A DNA stretch of 64,000 nt from Clostridia bacterium (GTDB taxonomy: Bacteria > Bacillota > Clostridia > Christensenellales > Borkfalkiaceae), in NCBI GenBank assembly GCA_017507005.1, contig JAFWBT010000018.1:1-64000 (forward strand), written 5' to 3'. Within the stretch, counting starts at the first letter, position 1; each line of letters starts with the position of its first letter. A program made the translations under genes and the position numbers. The notes under the pieces were generated by a model. The model ran no database searches and was not told the DNA's origin. It saw only the letters and a program-made list of their open reading frames with translations. This document shows positions 1 through 8,055 of this stretch, one piece after another.

Positions 1-705
1 AGCCAGCCATGAGTTCAATATATCAATAATCGAATTTTTATATTTGGGAACTGAATCTTTTATTTTCAAAGGTTTTATGTAACGCTCTACAATGCTATTT
101 GTAAAGTCTTGATAATGCGCAGACAAAATATCATTGGCCTTCTCCAGCTCTATTTGTTGTTGACAGAACAAATTTATATTATGATAAACCGTCTTCAACA
201 TCTTTATCAGGTTTTCCGTATTTTTAAATGCACTATATACAGCTTGCATACGTACATAATCATTGCTTCTCTCATCGCTATCCGCTTGCTTTAACGTTGC
301 ATAAGTATTATAAACATTAGCAAAGCCACTATCGTTCTTATCATTTGCTATTTCAATGAAAGTTTCTAACAGTTTAATACTATACGTAGGAATTATAACA
401 TAGCTTTCAAAATCAGATCCCGTTTCAAATTTTATCCAACCATATTTTTCTAATTTACTAAGTAAAATATGAGCCTTTGCTGACGGTGTTTGTTCTAACA
501 TTTCCTGTTCATCTTCAAAATCGGTATTCATAAGCTCGTCTTCCAGTTTAGAAACCAATTTTGATATAAACTCTTTTCTACTTATCTTTAACTGCACCTT
601 AAATAAATCATATAAAATAAAGAGTGCGTCCATATAAACGCCCTTATTTTTATGAGCTGCTAATGGATAAAATAATTCTCCTGGAATTTTATTAAAAATC
701 TTCAT
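1..705 (-). CDS. jetA: Wadjet anti-plasmid system protein JetA, N-terminal 235 residues (cut by window edge)
   Basis: The open frame starts at an ATG at 705 and runs off the left edge with no stop. JetA is the kleisin-like subunit of the SMC-type Wadjet (JetABCD) complex, which recognises and cleaves circular plasmid DNA. The opening residues MKIFNKIPGELFYPLA, then NKGVYMDAL, a KAHILLSKL-YGWIKFE block and a PLKIKDSVPKYK segment fit the JetA/DUF5716 family as I know it. A purine-rich AAAGGAAAACAAAGG stretch precedes the ATG. It follows the HerA gene by 83 bp on the same strand, so it may share that transcript. jetB, jetC and jetD would lie beyond the left edge. Family assignment is from memory of the pattern. 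Confidence 0.75.
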   Translation of the reverse strand, partial: MKIFNKIPGELFYPLAAHKNKGVYMDALFILYDLFKVQLKISRKEFISKLVSKLEDELMNTDFEDEQEMLEQTPSAKAHILLSKLEKYGWIKFETGSDFESYVIIPTYSIKLLETFIEIANDKNDSGFANVYNTYATLKQADSDERSNDYVRMQAVYSAFKNTENLIKMLKTVYHNINLFCQQQIELEKANDILSAHYQDFTNSIVERYIKPLKIKDSVPKYKNSIIDILNSWLA

Positions 706-788
706 CCTTTGTTTTCCTTTAATACGTATTAATAATGATAAACCCTTATTTCCGTTCTCCAGTCATATTATTTCAAATTGAAGACAAT

Positions 789-2561
789 CTATTCTTTTCG
801 CCATCTTTTAATAACTTCTTCAAAAGCAATTTCAACCCAGTCTTTATTCCATTCATCATAAACATTGACATTGCTTGAACTAGGAATAGGATTAGGCATA
901 TTCATTTTTACAATTGCAGGCAAAGGAACAGAATCGCCGACCACTAAACACTCACCAGCCGCAAGTGTAGGAAGAACATCAACCAAAGAAGCATTGTTAT
1001 CAGGAAGTAAATTTTTAATACAACTCTGATCATTAATATTGGTCAGTTTTAAAACTATAAAATTATTGCACTGAGAAAAAATTGTTTCTGATACTTCCGA
1101 CGGCCGTTGGCTAACCACCATAAGATTTAATCCGTACTTTCGTCCTTCTTTTGCAATTCTTTCAATGGAATGCTTAGACGCATTATATTCTGCACCACCA
1201 TTTTTGGGAATATAATTATGAGCTTCTTCACATACCAACATAAAAGGGGTATCGTTCACCAAATTTGAACTATGTCTAAATTTAGAATAGTGAAATGCAA
1301 AATCAAAAATTATCCTTGATAGTAAACTTACCACAATACTAAGCACTTCAAAAGGTATAGCACTTAAATCTATAATTGTTACATTATTTTTTTCAATATA
1401 CCCTAAAAATTGTTTAAGGATAATATCGAAATCTTCCGTCTTAAACGCCTCCCCATCCACTTTTATGGGAGATGTAATAAACTTAAGTCTTTTATCTGAA
1501 AGCTTTGTTTCAAGGCGTGTCACAAATCTCTCAAACTCACCATTATAAGGTCCATTTGAGGCTTTTGTATCTTTTGCTGTGCTTGTAGCCGCAAATATAA
1601 TATCTTCATCCAAATAAATAAAATCAGCATTTTCTATAACTGTACCATCGTTCCTTTTGGGAAGATGCGGGAGTGTATCGTTTTTGTTTATAACCTCGCT
1701 ATTTTTATTCTTTATGTAACGATAAACTTCATTAATATCGAAATATACTGGAGTATCATAATTAATATGTTCCATTGTTGGATTATGCTTTTCTTTGCTT
1801 AAAATAACTGCTTTTTTAAACTGTGAAATTTGGTTATGTGAATTCATTTCATTACTCTCAATAAACAACGCCTCAAGCTCTTGCGAATTCATCAACCAAT
1901 ATGGCAAACAAAGTTTTTCAACATCAAGACAATTTACTTTAAAATTTTCACTTTCAGATAATGTGAAAGCAGATTGGTATTCTGAATGTATATCAAAAAT
2001 TATAACATGAGAATTTTTAACCTTAGCAATATTTTCATTGTGCCCGTCATTTATTTTCATAATATTTTGCAGTAAACGGGCAACTGCACAAGATTTACCC
2101 GACCCAGTTGAACCAACAACTGCTATATGTTTGCCAAAAAATTTATTACCATCAACAAAATATTCAACTGACTGATTGTTGGATAAATGCCCTATGTTAA
2201 AAGAAAAATTTTTATTGCTACTAAATATTGCATTGATTACATCATCATCTGGCACATATACTGGCTCCGTCGGAGACGGTAGATTTACTCCTCCTTGCTT
2301 AAAGGATATACCATCCTCACTGTCTTTATAACATCCTATTGGAGAACAAGATATTGTATAACTAATGGTGTTCGCGTCTAAAGCTTGAATGGCTGATATA
2401 TTTTTAATTGAAGCAAGTATTAATAAATCATTACCATCTTCAATCGATAAATATTTCGAAATCTTTATCCTTGCCTTATTGTTTTCAAAATCATCAATAC
2501 TATTAAGTAAAACTTGAATATTACCAGGTGTACTGTTTATAACTTTTCCAATTTCAATCAT
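789..2561 (-). CDS. HerA-type DNA-pumping ATPase (DUF87), partner of the upstream nuclease
   Basis: About 590 residues. The N-terminal 100 or so residues look like a HAS-barrel (IGKVINS start). A Walker A motif GSTGSGKS is at about 150-157 and a Walker B-like FMLVCEEAH at about 440-448, followed by a VVSQRP sensor region typical of HerA/FtsK-like hexameric translocases. I chose the ATG at 2561 because GGAGG lies nine bases upstream; a longer reading from 2594 would overlap the nuclease gene. The nuclease stop is only 4 bp before this start, so the two are translationally coupled. HerA with a DUF4297 nuclease is a known two-gene phage-defence pair, and the role here is inferred from that pairing. 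Confidence 0.85.
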   Translation of the reverse strand: MIEIGKVINSTPGNIQVLLNSIDDFENNKARIKISKYLSIEDGNDLLILASIKNISAIQALDANTISYTISCSPIGCYKDSEDGISFKQGGVNLPSPTEPVYVPDDDVINAIFSSNKNFSFNIGHLSNNQSVEYFVDGNKFFGKHIAVVGSTGSGKSCAVARLLQNIMKINDGHNENIAKVKNSHVIIFDIHSEYQSAFTLSESENFKVNCLDVEKLCLPYWLMNSQELEALFIESNEMNSHNQISQFKKAVILSKEKHNPTMEHINYDTPVYFDINEVYRYIKNKNSEVINKNDTLPHLPKRNDGTVIENADFIYLDEDIIFAATSTAKDTKASNGPYNGEFERFVTRLETKLSDKRLKFITSPIKVDGEAFKTEDFDIILKQFLGYIEKNNVTIIDLSAIPFEVLSIVVSLLSRIIFDFAFHYSKFRHSSNLVNDTPFMLVCEEAHNYIPKNGGAEYNASKHSIERIAKEGRKYGLNLMVVSQRPSEVSETIFSQCNNFIVLKLTNINDQSCIKNLLPDNNASLVDVLPTLAAGECLVVGDSVPLPAIVKMNMPNPIPSSSNVNVYDEWNKDWVEIAFEEVIKRWRKE

Positions 2562-2565
2562 TTTA

Positions 2566-3855
2566 TTAATCCTCCAATGTTTTTTCAAGTCCAACCAAAT
2601 ATTTTAACACTTGGACTTCTTCAATATCAATATTTTCTATAATATAATTACAGCTGCTAAAATCTTCTAATATATTTCCCACTATATATAATTGATTAAC
2701 ATTGCACTTTTCGAGTAACTCAATAGTTATATTTTTTAACAATGCCATTTTGCAAGATACTTGATTAGTATAAGTAATATTATTTATAAAATTTTCAGCA
2801 ATGAAAGAATTTCCCACCATTCCAACGTTGACATATTTTTGATATTTGAACAATTCGGATACAATGTTTTGAAACAAGTCCTCGCTCTTGTTGCCAAATA
2901 TAAAAATAGGTGGCTTTTGAAGTTTTGGTTTTTTATAATATTTATTTATATATGCATGTATGAAAGTAATTAGAGAATCCGAGTTTAATTCATTAAATTT
3001 ATCGCTAAAGATAAAGGCTCGAACATCAGTATTTGAAGAAAAATAACTCGACAAATGTGTTTTCTTCTTTTTTAATATTTTTGCTTTATCTAAAGCTTCA
3101 AGAGCCCATTGTGAAAGCAATATAGATTTTTGAGTTAAGAGAAAATCAAGCAATTGCTTTTTTGTTACAGTTCGTTGAGATACATCAGGTTTAGAAGATA
3201 AATTGGATATGTAAGAAAACGCATTTGGATAATATAAATTTTCTGCAGTTTCTTTATCCGCAAGCTCTGATAGTTTATCAATAATTTTTTGAGAGAGTAT
3301 GTCATATTGTTCCGCTTTATGATACGTAAAGTGCTCCCAAAAATCATCTAAACTTACACACAAATTTAGGGCTGTCCTATTTTTAGTATAATAATCTATT
3401 ATTTGATTTTTTTCATCTGTCGTCTTTTTATTTTTATTAGCGATTTGTAATATACGTGGATCCTGAATTGTATATATTCGATGGAAGTATGCCAGCAAAA
3501 TCTCTTTGTTTGTTGTTGATTGTATATATTCCTTGAATTTATTTTTATCAATAGAATCAACATTATCGGAATAATAGGCAAATAAGATATAAGACATACT
3601 TTTCCCTATCGCACAGCATTCATGATAATGACATAACATTTCTAAAATGGGTTCTGCAATACTAGAAATTTGAAATTTTTTATCTTCATGATACTTACAC
3701 TGTATTGTAGTTATATTAGTTGGATTTTGAATATCAATATCCTCAATAACGCCTTCCAAAGTTATAGAATCTTCTTCTTTGGCCGATAAAATTTCAAAAA
3801 TTGATTTATTAAATTGATATAAATAACCACGAATAGTGCTATTAGCTTGCCGCAT
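2566..3855 (-). CDS. DUF4297-like PD-(D/E)XK nuclease of a nuclease-HerA defence pair
   Basis: 429 residues. The N-terminus has the pattern expected for a DUF4297/Cap4-like restriction-fold nuclease: a GYLYQFNKSIFEIL helix (residues 10-23), the acidic stretch EGVIEDIDI (34-42) and IQCKY (51-55), which would supply the D/E and QxK metal-binding residues. The remaining 370 residues are helical with no motif I recognise and may bind HerA. A strong AGGAGGT site sits nine bases before the ATG. It is the first gene of the nuclease-HerA unit and is separated from the HTH gene by an inverted repeat. The exact nuclease subfamily is uncertain. Confidence 0.75.
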   Translation of the reverse strand: MRQANSTIRGYLYQFNKSIFEILSAKEEDSITLEGVIEDIDIQNPTNITTIQCKYHEDKKFQISSIAEPILEMLCHYHECCAIGKSMSYILFAYYSDNVDSIDKNKFKEYIQSTTNKEILLAYFHRIYTIQDPRILQIANKNKKTTDEKNQIIDYYTKNRTALNLCVSLDDFWEHFTYHKAEQYDILSQKIIDKLSELADKETAENLYYPNAFSYISNLSSKPDVSQRTVTKKQLLDFLLTQKSILLSQWALEALDKAKILKKKKTHLSSYFSSNTDVRAFIFSDKFNELNSDSLITFIHAYINKYYKKPKLQKPPIFIFGNKSEDLFQNIVSELFKYQKYVNVGMVGNSFIAENFINNITYTNQVSCKMALLKNITIELLEKCNVNQLYIVGNILEDFSSCNYIIENIDIEEVQVLKYLVGLEKTLED

Positions 3856-3936
3856 GAAATATTACCTCCTTTGTAAAGTGGTAAGAATTTCAAATTACAT
3901 ATAATTCATATTTGTTATTTTTATTCTACCACATTA

Positions 3937-3959
3937 AATATGACAATTTTTGTCATATT
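3937..3959. repeat. Inverted repeat between antitoxin and nuclease genes
   Basis: Two 9-base arms, AATATGACA and TGTCATATT, are separated by five bases. It lies 8 bp past the stop of the HTH gene and about 80 bp before the nuclease start. It could be a weak terminator of the toxin-antitoxin operon or an operator for the defence genes. No long T run follows on the minus strand. Confidence 0.5.
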
Positions 3960-3967
3960 ATAAAAAT

Positions 3968-4606
3968 TTATTCTTCAAACAAATCTTCTATATTACAACC
4001 AAGCGTTTTAGATAATCTAAATAATATATCTGCTTGAGCTTTGTTAATATCGTTTTGGCGTTGTTCGTACATTTGTATATTGCGAATCGAAACTTCCGCT
4101 TTTTCAGCAAGTTGTTTTTGAGATAATCCCGCCGCAGTACGGATTCTTTTAAGATTTGTTTCCTTTTTATGCGCGTCAATATATTCATCAGCAACCGTAA
4201 AGAACTTTGTGATATCTGCTTCGTGAAGCGTATCATATAAAGCTAAAACTTTTTCAATGGGAAACGCTTTACTTATGTTAAAGAAAGAAGTTGCTTTATA
4301 ATTTTGATATTGCGCCAAAGCCCAACCTGCCCAATAAAATTCCGATCGATTAAAAAACGGTTTAGGCGCAAGCAATCGACCATTTGAAGCAGTCGTATTG
4401 ACAACGTGGTCTAATAAATCTATTGCAGAATATCCAACCAAAAATCTTGGATTTCCTTTTTCGATTTGTTTTGCCACTTCGGAAGATGCAAACATATTCC
4501 AATATACTTTTGGCTCATACCCACAAGCCACTGCATATTCAAACATTGTTCCGATATTTATAGCAACGTTATCTAAATATCTAACATCATAAGATTTTAT
4601 CGCCAT
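3968..4606 (-). CDS. Antitoxin-like protein with C-terminal XRE helix-turn-helix
   Basis: 212 residues. The C-terminal 60 residues (from about 152) form a Cro/CI-type HTH: LKRIRTAAGLSQKQLAEKAEVS, then a recognition-helix region ending in IEDLFEE. The N-terminal 150 residues are an unrecognised alpha-rich domain that probably binds the toxin. Its start lies inside the 3' end of the toxin gene (20-bp overlap), the usual coupling of a toxin-antitoxin pair. The order is toxin first, antitoxin second. The HTH probably represses the operon through the TATCATTAAAATG repeats upstream of the toxin. Confidence 0.75.
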   Translation of the reverse strand: MAIKSYDVRYLDNVAINIGTMFEYAVACGYEPKVYWNMFASSEVAKQIEKGNPRFLVGYSAIDLLDHVVNTTASNGRLLAPKPFFNRSEFYWAGWALAQYQNYKATSFFNISKAFPIEKVLALYDTLHEADITKFFTVADEYIDAHKKETNLKRIRTAAGLSQKQLAEKAEVSIRNIQMYEQRQNDINKAQADILFRLSKTLGCNIEDLFEE

Positions 4607-5258
4607 TTTTAAGTCCCTTCCTAATAATATCCATTACAAATAAGCCATCCGTAACCAAGTTTTGCCTGTAACCGCTTAAATAAGTTTCTCTTGCTTTTTT
4701 ATCACGACTAACTCTTTTTACATAATACTCTTTAGATTCAGCTAATTCATAACTTACATATTTTACCATATCGAAAGCTTTTTTAGACTTTAATACAATT
4801 TGAATACCCAATTCGCCAAGTCTCATAGCTTCGGCAAGTTGTTCAACCGAAATAGTATTGTTTATAAAATCTTTTGCAAAACTGAAATACGAGTCGTCTG
4901 CACGATAACCAATGATTACATCATATTCTTCTACATCAACGTAAAAGTTTTCCAAGATATATTCTTTTGCTTGTACTGAAATTGGAGTATTAACGTCAAA
5001 CGTTCTAAATTTCAAAAGCAACGCCATCCAATTAAGAATAGAATATTTTTCTTCCCTTAAATCTAAAACTTTATATGAGCTTAAATCAATTTCATATTGA
5101 TTAGCATATCCGTTTGTCTCGTTATTAGAACAAGCCCATTCTTTTGCAAGTTCAACATTTTCAGTGCAGTAAAAACCCAACCCGTAATCATTCTTTCTAT
5201 TGCCTTTACCAAATTCAGGTCTTTCAATAATATCTTTCGAGCCGTGATAAATAATCAT
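4587..5258 (-). CDS. DUF3990 family protein, putative ADP-ribosyltransferase-fold toxin
   Basis: 223 residues. The N-terminus reads IIYHGS (H5) and DYGLGFYCT (Y25/Y30 region), the spacing seen in DUF3990 proteins related to ADP-ribosyltransferases, in which the His and Tyr bind NAD. The middle holds a YDVIIGYRADDSYF block. It is encoded directly upstream of, and overlapping, an HTH protein, as expected for a toxin-antitoxin pair. GGTGA precedes the ATG. The transcript has its own sigma-A promoter with an operator-like repeat. Target and activity are unknown; calling it a toxin rests on family and context. Confidence 0.7.
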   Translation of the reverse strand: MIIYHGSKDIIERPEFGKGNRKNDYGLGFYCTENVELAKEWACSNNETNGYANQYEIDLSSYKVLDLREEKYSILNWMALLLKFRTFDVNTPISVQAKEYILENFYVDVEEYDVIIGYRADDSYFSFAKDFINNTISVEQLAEAMRLGELGIQIVLKSKKAFDMVKYVSYELAESKEYYVKRVSRDKKARETYLSGYRQNLVTDGLFVMDIIRKGLKNGDKIL

Positions 5259-5281
5259 AATACTTCACCATCCTTGCCAAC

Positions 5282-5310
5282 ATTATATCATTAAAATGTC
5301 ATCTTGTCAA
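5282..5310 (-). promoter_or_regulatory. Sigma-A promoter of the toxin-antitoxin operon
   Basis: On the minus strand the sequence reads TTGACA, 17 bases, TATAAT, placed just upstream of the DUF3990 gene. A copy of TATCATTAAAATG (5286-5298, plus strand) overlaps the -10 box, which suits autorepression. Confidence 0.8.
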
Positions 5311-5335
5311 TATATTATGCCAACAAATTGAAAAA

Positions 5336-5351
5336 TATCATTAAAATGATA
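5336..5351. promoter_or_regulatory. Operator-like palindrome upstream of toxin-antitoxin promoter
   Basis: TATCATT-AA-AATGATA is an interrupted perfect palindrome. Its left 13 bases repeat exactly at 5286-5298 inside the promoter. Two copies at the promoter of an HTH-regulated operon suggest binding sites for the antitoxin. Confidence 0.55.
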
Positions 5352-5360
5352 CTAAATCCA

Positions 5361-5396
5361 TAAAAAAGAACTCGGAAGCATTTACACCCGAGTTCT
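5361..5396 (-). terminator. Terminator of the accessory spoVAD copy
   Basis: On the minus strand, AGAACTCGG and CCGAGTTCT form a 9-bp stem followed by TTTTTTA, 40 bp past the spoVAD stop. Confidence 0.75.
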
Positions 5397-5436
5397 AATT
5401 GTATTTTATTTACCTAAAAGAATTCTCTACTTTCAA

Positions 5437-6425
5437 TCAAACATTTTCTATAGCTACCGCATGAGAGATACACGGAATACTTTCGCCTTGTCCACTTGAT
5501 ACCGTAGATAATAACGCTCCTGTTGCAATAAATAAAATCTTATTCAGCTCTCTTCTCTTTAGCTTATCCATTAAATAGGAGTTGAATACCGTTGCACTAC
5601 ATCCTGCTCCACTACCGCCTTGAAATTCATCCTCAATCACGTTGTAGATAATTTCTCCGCAATCAACGTGGTTCTTGGCTATATCGCAACCTTTCTCCCA
5701 AGTCAAATCTTTTAAGATACGTGAACCCAAAGCCCCCAAATCACCCGTTACAATTAAATCGTAATAATCAGGCTCTCTTCCGGTATCTTTCAAATGTTCT
5801 AACAACGAGCTTGCGCAACTTGGACTCATAGCTGCACCGAGGTTGTTTACGTCTGTTATTCCATAGTCAACCACCTTTCCAATGGTTGCCGAAGTGATTG
5901 CTATATGACTTCCAGTTGGCGCAATCACACAACCACCAGAGCCTGTTACCGTCCACTGTGCTTGTGGCGGACGAGTGTTACCAAGTTCCAAAGGATTCGG
6001 TATTGCCTTTCCGCTGACGAGAAATGGCTTCCTGTCGCCGCGACAATATTTTTATAATATCCTGCATTCACAAACGACGCGGCAACCGCCATACTCTCCG
6101 CCATTGTAGAACACGCTCCGTAAACACCCAAGAACGGAAAATCAAAATCCCGCGCAGCAAAGCTTGCCGAAATAATTTGGTTAAGCAAGTCACCCGAAAT
6201 TAAAAGGTCAATTTCTTTTTCTGTCATTCCTGAATTTTCAATTGCCTTTGTAATTGCATAAGAAAGCATTTTGCATTCAGCTTTCTCGTAGGTACTTTCC
6301 CCAAACATATCGTCCGTCAAAGTTTTATCTACATACTTACCTACAACCCCCGCACTCTCTTTCGGTCCGACAATTGTTCCAGTGCCTATTATTCTTGGTT
6401 TTTTATCAAAAAAGATTGTGTTCAT
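5437..6425 (-). pseudogene. spoVAD: spoVAD copy 1, full length but frameshifted
   Basis: SpoVAD is a thiolase-fold protein that binds dipicolinic acid for uptake into the spore core. The N-terminal part starts at the ATG at 6425 (NTIFFDKKPRIIGTGTIVGP) and reads to SSAERQYR. The frame then breaks near 5995, and the rest, from LELGNTRPPQAQWTVTG to ISHAVAIENV, is in another frame. The intact stretch in copy 2 reads QYRYPLELGNTRPP, so one base has been lost in the tyrosine codon. The gene has its own AGGAG site, a sigma-G-like promoter and a terminator, so it is a separate monocistronic unit. The break may be real decay or a sequencing/assembly error. Confidence 0.85.
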
Positions 6426-6446
6426 CAAATAAACTCCTACTTTTAC

Positions 6447-6475
6447 TATTTTGCCACTCTTTGCCAAAACTATGC
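6447..6475 (-). promoter_or_regulatory. Possible sigma-G promoter of spoVAD copy 1
   Basis: On the minus strand GCATA, 17 bases, CAAAATA fits the forespore sigma-G consensus (GHATR ... CATWHTA) at all but one position. It lies 22 bp upstream of the spoVAD copy 1 ATG. Forespore expression would suit a spoVA gene. Confidence 0.45.
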
Positions 6476-6535
6476 AAAATTAACTGTTTTTTTCCTAAGT
6501 TTTAAATTAAAACCACTTGGTTTTTTTCAGTAAAA

Positions 6536-6562
6536 TTGGCGTGATTTTTACACCACGCCAAT
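6536..6562. repeat. Inverted repeat in the spacer between the two spoVAD copies
   Basis: TTGGCGTG and CACGCCAA arms with a 10-base AT-rich loop sit about 85 bp beyond the truncation point of spoVAD copy 2. It could be a terminator or the end of the inserted element. Confidence 0.45.
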
Positions 6563-6645
6563 ATGTAAGTTTTGCCTTTATTTATAAGGGATTTCGCCTC
6601 CTTTTGGATATAGATTTTCGTTGTTAAAATTCACAGGAAAACTTA

Positions 6646-7284
6646 CTATATCCCTATTATACCAATGTCGGGCGCCATTGCCGCACCCATATTATTCACG
6701 TCGGTAATCCCGAAATCTACCACTTTGCCAAACGTCGCGCTGGTGATGGCTACGTCGCTATTCGAGACACCCATGTCTGCGATGAACGCTCCGCCCGCCC
6801 CCGTCACCGTCCATTGAGATTGCGGCGGTCGGGTGTTGCCAAGTTCTAACGGATAGCGGTATTGACGTTCGGCGGACGAAAAGTGACTGCCCGTTGCCGC
6901 AACGATTTTTTTCGCGTATCCGCCGTCAATAAACGTCGCCGCCAAACCGTACGCCTCCGCCAACGTCGAACAAGCGCCGTATACACCCAAAAATGGGATA
7001 TCAAAATCTCGCGCGGCAAAGCTCGCCGAAATAATTTGATTGAGCAAGTCCCCCGAAATGAGCATATCGACGTCCTTCTCTCTCTCCCTAGCGTTTTCCA
7101 TTGCCTTGGACATTGCATAGGACAGCATTTTACACTCCGCTTTTTCGTACGTACTCTCCCCAAACATATCGTCCGTCAAGGCTTTATCCACGTACTTCCC
7201 CACCACGCCTGCACATTCTTTGGGACCTGCTATCGTACCCGTCGCCACAATGCGCGGCTTATTTTTAAAAACTATCGTCTGCAT
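6646..7284 (-). pseudogene. spoVAD: spoVAD copy 2, truncated at the island junction
   Basis: It begins MQTIVFKNKPRIVATGTIAGP and aligns with copy 1 without gaps through the GVYGACST and ATGSHFSSAERQYRYP motifs to DVNNMGAAMAPD. Seven unrelated residues and a stop follow. Copy 1 continues for about another 120 residues after the same point, so 40 percent of the gene is missing. It sits 43 bp downstream of spoVAC and shares that region's GC-richer codon use, so it is probably the native gene. Loss of the C-terminal half should inactivate it unless the missing half rejoins by excision of the adjacent block. Confidence 0.85.
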
Positions 7285-7327
7285 ATTTCCCTGCCTTATC
7301 CCGCTTTATTTTCTGTCTTTTCCGTCT

Positions 7328-7780
7328 TTATAAAAACAAATAAATTAGCCCCACTATCGTACCTGCCAGCACGCCGAACACGATAATCGGACCTGCCACG
7401 ACGAACATTTTTGCCGCCATACCGTACACCAGCCCTTCCGTCTTAAACTCGATAGCCGGCGAAGCGACGCTGTTCGCAAAACCAGTAATCGGCACGATAG
7501 AGCCTGCGCCTGCGTTGCGCCCGATACGGTCGTATACGCCAAGCCCCGTCAACAGCGTACCTAAAAAAATGAGCACGATACTCACCGCCGAGGCAAGCTC
7601 GTCACCGTTAAGCGCGAACACGTTACCAAAGATTTCCCGTAAAAATTGTCCGATACAACAGATAAATCCCCCTACCATGTACGCGCGGAAACAGTTTTTT
7701 AGGTGTTTTGTCGGCGGATCGAACGAATTTACGTACGCGATATAGTTTTTATTGTAATTTTGTCTATTTTTACCCGTCAT
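7328..7780 (-). CDS. spoVAC: Stage V sporulation protein AC
   Basis: 150 residues with three or four membrane segments: a hydrophobic stretch at about 35-50, FLGTLLTGLGVYDRIG, and two C-terminal segments ending LAGTIVGLIYLFL. The YVNSFDPPTKHLKNCFRAY opening and GAGSIVPITGFANS loop are SpoVAC hallmarks. SpoVAC is a mechanosensitive channel subunit of the forespore inner membrane that moves Ca-dipicolinate in and out of the spore. The start codon abuts a copy of the dispersed GGGGGCAGGTA motif and overlaps the stop region of a small upstream frame. spoVAD follows; spoVAE is not seen in the window. Confidence 0.95.
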   Translation of the reverse strand: MTGKNRQNYNKNYIAYVNSFDPPTKHLKNCFRAYMVGGFICCIGQFLREIFGNVFALNGDELASAVSIVLIFLGTLLTGLGVYDRIGRNAGAGSIVPITGFANSVASPAIEFKTEGLVYGMAAKMFVVAGPIIVFGVLAGTIVGLIYLFL

Positions 7781-7796
7781 CTCATACCTGCCCCCT
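7776..7796 (-). repeat. Dispersed CGTACATGG-type motif, copy at spoVAC start
   Basis: Minus strand reads GGGGGCAGGTATGAG directly before the spoVAC ATG. It supplies the last codons and stop of the small upstream frame. Confidence 0.5.
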
Positions 7797-7889
7797 TCGT
7801 TTTTCTTCTAACGCAGCCATAGGGAAACACGTTTCGCGTTCGTCCAACGTTTTTCCGTCCCCCTCGTACACCTTTACTTTTTTCGTCAT
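7782..7889 (-). CDS. Small protein (35 aa) upstream of spoVAC
   Basis: A 35-codon frame starts MTKKVKVYEGDG and ends RRGQV. GAGGAG lies nine bases before the ATG, a strong site. Its stop falls 1 bp before the spoVAC start codon, so the two would be coupled. The protein is charged with no membrane segment, and I know no family for it. It may be a real small member of the spoVA operon or a leader peptide whose translation helps load ribosomes onto spoVAC. Confidence 0.5.
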   Translation of the reverse strand: MTKKVKVYEGDGKTLDERETCFPMAALEEKRRGQV

Positions 7890-7989
7890 TTTCACACTCC
7901 TCGTATTATAAATGTGCCGAAATAACGGATTTTTTATACCTTTTCGCGATGAAAAAACTGTAAAATTCCGCCAAAACAAGTAATTCCTA

Positions 7990-8018
7990 TTGACATTACT
8001 ATAAAATAATGATATAAT
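7990..8018 (+). promoter_or_regulatory. Sigma-A promoter of the membrane protein gene at 8056
   Basis: TTGACA, 17 bases, TATAAT, ending 38 bp before the start codon. Confidence 0.85.
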
Positions 8019-8055
8019 TTTTACAGTTTTTAATTAAAGATGTTTTGGAGGTTTT

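Larger units (their letters stand above)
1..6645. mobile_element. Putative defence island inserted in spoVAD
   Basis: This AT-rich block runs from the left window edge to the point at which the downstream spoVAD copy loses its C-terminal half. It carries only accessory functions (nuclease-HerA pair, Wadjet JetA, toxin-antitoxin) plus an extra, diverged spoVAD. The base composition changes visibly at about 6650, where GC-richer chromosomal sequence starts. The left boundary and any integrase lie outside the window, so the element is inferred rather than shown. The alternative is a hotspot of successive small insertions next to spoVA. Confidence 0.5.
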
